Of a stretch of 44,940 nt of DNA, positions 43,176 to 44,940 are shown one piece after another (the first letter of the stretch is position 1; each line of letters begins with the position of its first letter). A model generated the notes under the pieces. It saw nothing but the letters and a program-made list of their open reading frames with translations, did no database searches and had not been told where the DNA came from. The translations under genes were made by a program, and so were the position numbers. Source of the DNA: Acidimicrobiaceae bacterium (GTDB taxonomy: Bacteria; Actinomycetota; Acidimicrobiia; Acidimicrobiales; Ilumatobacteraceae); contig CANIHL010000005.1 of the NCBI GenBank assembly GCA_947467375.1, forward strand, positions 1 to 44,940, written 5' to 3'.

Positions 43176-43317
43176 CTAAACCCTCCGTGGGTGCTAGTGA
43201 AATTGGATTGTCAGTGCTCGACCAAGTTTTCCCACAGTGTTAGAGAAGTGGGCGTTCTTGCGTATGCCGTGCGTCCACCAAGATAGCGCTTGTGGGCGTG
43301 GAATAGGTGGTCGGAAT

Positions 43318-44085
43318 TTAGAGATTGCCGAGGGCGGTAAACAGCGCGCGCACGTTGTGGCCACTCATTGGCTCACGATGACCCGTGCGACTAATGAATC
43401 CAAGCTGAACACCAGTTGCTGGGTCGACCACCGTAAACAACTGCTCGTGTCCAGCGGCATCCACCACAACATCGGTAAGCAGGGGAACGCCAGCCTCGGC
43501 TAGTGCCTGCTGCACGAAACCTGCGTTCAACACTTCAATAGCAATGTGTTGCACGCCAGAACCATTTGCTTCCAAGTGTGCGCGCACTGCAGGGTCGTTT
43601 CCAGGACCAACCAACACCACGGTCACGCCACCAGCGGTTGCAGTGACAATGTCGGCGTCTTCGGTTGGAGCAACTGCAAAGCCAAGCGTTTTCAAAAATG
43701 AAGAAGCCGATGCAAGATCAACCACTGCAACCACAACGTGATCAATACGAACTGCAACGGTGTCGAGTGCCGACAACAATGTGTCAGCAACTTTTGTTGG
43801 AGCAACTCCACCACGTTCGTGCGCAACTTCAATGCGATGTGTTTCGGCAAGCAGTGTGCGGAAAATCTGTTCTGCAAAGTCGGCATCAACACCACTATTA
43901 ATTGCCCACTGCCTGCGAGTAGTCAACACTTCGCGCACGCGTTGCGGCTGAATGACTGCAGTTGACGAACCAGCTTTTACTTCTGCAACTTCACGACACA
44001 CTTCCATTCGCTGAGCGAGCAGTGCAACGATTGCTGCATCGATCTGATCGATCTTTTCGCGAAGTTGTGGAAGGTCGCGTGCCAT
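43318..44085 (-). CDS. Chorismate mutase-VOC domain fusion protein
   Basis: Protein of 255 aa. Residues about 1-90 form a type II (AroQ) chorismate mutase helical domain: LREKIDQIDAAIVALLAQRMEVCREVAEVKA, a conserved Arg at about 50, and ETHRIEVAHE. Residues about 112-240 form a VOC domain: IDHVVVAVVDLASASSFLKTLGF, GVQHIAIEV and FTVVDPATGVQLGF. The two His resemble the first metal ligands of VOC enzymes; the third, usually a Glu near the end, is not clear (LGFISR). The VOC half recalls 4-hydroxyphenylpyruvate dioxygenase or methylmalonyl-CoA epimerase modules, so the fusion may couple prephenate formation to a downstream tyrosine-related reaction. It lies 2 nt after ribE on the same strand. 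Confidence 0.75.
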   Translation of the reverse strand: MARDLPQLREKIDQIDAAIVALLAQRMEVCREVAEVKAGSSTAVIQPQRVREVLTTRRQWAINSGVDADFAEQIFRTLLAETHRIEVAHERGGVAPTKVADTLLSALDTVAVRIDHVVVAVVDLASASSFLKTLGFAVAPTEDADIVTATAGGVTVVLVGPGNDPAVRAHLEANGSGVQHIAIEVLNAGFVQQALAEAGVPLLTDVVVDAAGHEQLFTVVDPATGVQLGFISRTGHREPMSGHNVRALFTALGNL

Positions 44086-44087
44086 AA

Positions 44088-44678
44088 CTATTTACGCCAC
44101 CACTTACGTTTCGTGTGTGGTTCGACCAAACGTTGAACGTGTTTTGCAAGCACATCCATTTCAATATTCACTGCGTCGCCAGGTTTGCGTACACCAAGTG
44201 TGGTGACAGCGGTGGTGTGCGGAATTACTGCAACGCGAAATGTGTCGGCGGTGAGATCAAATGCGGTCAGCGAAATGCCATCAACGGTGACCGAACCTTT
44301 TTCAACAATCAAGTGCATCAGGTCGCGCGGAATACGAATCACTAAATCGGGAGCAGGGGAGACAACATGTCCAACTGCATCAACGTGACCAAGCACCATG
44401 TGTCCACCAAGTCGTTCGCCAAGCGCCATTGGTCGCTCAAGGTTCACCACATCGCCAGCTTGCAGCGAACCGAGGTTGGTACGCGAATACGTTTCTTCGC
44501 TTACGTCGGCATCCCAATAAGACGAACCGTCTGTGGCCACCACCGTGAGGCAGCAGCCATTCACTGCAATGGATGCGCCGAGGTCGGAGCCTTCCAACAC
44601 CGTGGTGCTGTTGATGCGCAGGCGACTGCCATTGCGCGATCCGACTTTGCCTAGTTCTTCAACGATTCCCGTGAACAC
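44088..44678 (-). CDS. ribE: Riboflavin synthase alpha subunit
   Basis: Protein of 196 aa that dismutates 6,7-dimethyl-8-ribityllumazine to riboflavin. The GTG start gives MFTGIVEELGKV, the family hallmark. The two lumazine-binding repeats are visible: NGCCLTVV with WDADVSEETYSRTNLG, and KGSVTVDGISLTAFD with PHTTAVTTLG. GERLGGHMVLGHVD completes the first. It is followed by the chorismate mutase-VOC gene. Confidence 0.95.
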   Translation of the reverse strand: MFTGIVEELGKVGSRNGSRLRINSTTVLEGSDLGASIAVNGCCLTVVATDGSSYWDADVSEETYSRTNLGSLQAGDVVNLERPMALGERLGGHMVLGHVDAVGHVVSPAPDLVIRIPRDLMHLIVEKGSVTVDGISLTAFDLTADTFRVAVIPHTTAVTTLGVRKPGDAVNIEMDVLAKHVQRLVEPHTKRKWWRK

Positions 44679-44861
44679 AGCAATTCACACTACTTATATA
44701 GGCACTCATTGGACAGGGGATTACCCCGCCGAACCCGACGACCCTCCCGATAGATTGAAGGGGTCCACTAGGGCTTTTAGCGCTGGTGAGATGCAGAGGG
44801 TCAACAGGCCAACTGCGACCAATTGGTCCCGCAATTCGGCGGGCACACGAAAGGCATACTT
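44679..44861. promoter_or_regulatory. Divergent ribE/rpsO control region
   Basis: On the minus strand TATATAAG lies about 20 nt before the ribE GTG and could be its -10 box. A GGGG-ATTA-CCCC palindrome at 44715-44726 lies upstream. Before rpsO, CCCGC (44828-44832) and GCGGG (44839-44843) form a hairpin whose 3' side is close to AAAGG, the rpsO ribosome-binding site. This fits a translational control element for S15. No FMN riboswitch consensus is visible. Confidence 0.45.
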
Positions 44862-44940
44862 ATGGCAACTGCTCCAAAAAGCGAAACCATCGCCAAGCAC
44901 CGGGCTCACTCAACTGACACCGGTTCTCCTGAAGTGCAAA
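44862..44940 (+). CDS. rpsO: Ribosomal protein S15, 5' part
   Basis: The window ends inside this gene. The visible 26 codons read MATAPKSETIAKHR, then HSTDTGSPEVQ, the diagnostic DTGSPEVQ motif of S15, which binds 16S rRNA in the 30S subunit. AAAGG is the ribosome-binding site. It follows the usual rbfA-truB-ribF-rpsO order, here interrupted by minus-strand genes. Confidence 0.93.
   Translation, partial: MATAPKSETIAKHRAHSTDTGSPEVQ

Noticed and set aside
44679-44861. FMN riboswitch before ribE
   Set aside because: The conserved GGGGCAGGGTGAAATTCCC-type core is not present on either strand.

Overview
The window looks like an actinobacterial chromosome, most likely a freshwater or marine member of Acidimicrobiia or a relative. 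This is inferred from the fused F420 gene fbiC, a KMGKS-type LeuS, an F420-type LLM oxidoreductase, an LppM-like protein and the moderate GC of the core genes. No 16S rRNA gene or database search was available, so the taxonomy is tentative.

Layout. (1) 1-3406 is core or catabolic chromosome: a small-molecule phosphotransferase, a histidine phosphatase, an Fe(II)/2OG oxygenase-like protein and an unknown membrane protein. (2) 3407-27510 is an integrated accessory region made of two tandem tRNA-Ala(GGC)-targeted elements. Each starts with a 5' fragment of the tRNA gene followed about 110 nt later by a tyrosine recombinase gene. The intact tRNA-Ala lies at the far right (27511-27583). Element 1 (about 5.1 kb) has a truncated integrase and a set of exported or lipid-anchored proteins, two of them pentapeptide-repeat proteins. 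Element 2 (about 19 kb) has an intact integrase and a defence-like cargo: a membrane-anchored HtrA-like protease, two YbjN-like paralogues, a tiny zinc-ribbon protein, a Z-alpha-like winged-helix protein, a GIY-YIG protein, a giant Eco57I/PglX-like adenine methyltransferase, a PLD-SNF2 helicase, a third pentapeptide protein, small regulators, an HNH protein and an OLD-like ATPase-TOPRIM protein. (3) 27607-34941 is chromosome again: a Pot-type ABC transporter, a Rieske oxygenase, a PhyH oxygenase, an HD-domain protein and an SDR. This set resembles systems that import and oxidise quaternary amines or aminophosphonates. (4) 34943-44940 holds an LLM oxidoreductase, leuS, rbfA-truB-ribF, fbiC, a chorismate mutase-VOC fusion, ribE and the start of rpsO.

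The most unusual unit is the co-directional block 11251-19716. A good promoter precedes a 65-aa protein that carries the hallmark Lys/Asn/Tyr/Pro-Leu-Trp residues of Z-alpha (Z-DNA/Z-RNA-binding) domains. It is followed by a GIY-YIG protein whose N-terminal half looks like a decayed copy of its C-terminal half, and then by a translationally coupled methyltransferase and PLD-helicase. I propose it as a candidate restriction-like defence system distinct from textbook DISARM or BREX, whose other core genes are absent here. The attachment arrangement is also notable: each element appears to bring its own promoter and 5' half of tRNA-Ala, rebuilds the tRNA on its right side, and leaves the previous promoter plus tRNA stump pointing into its integrase.
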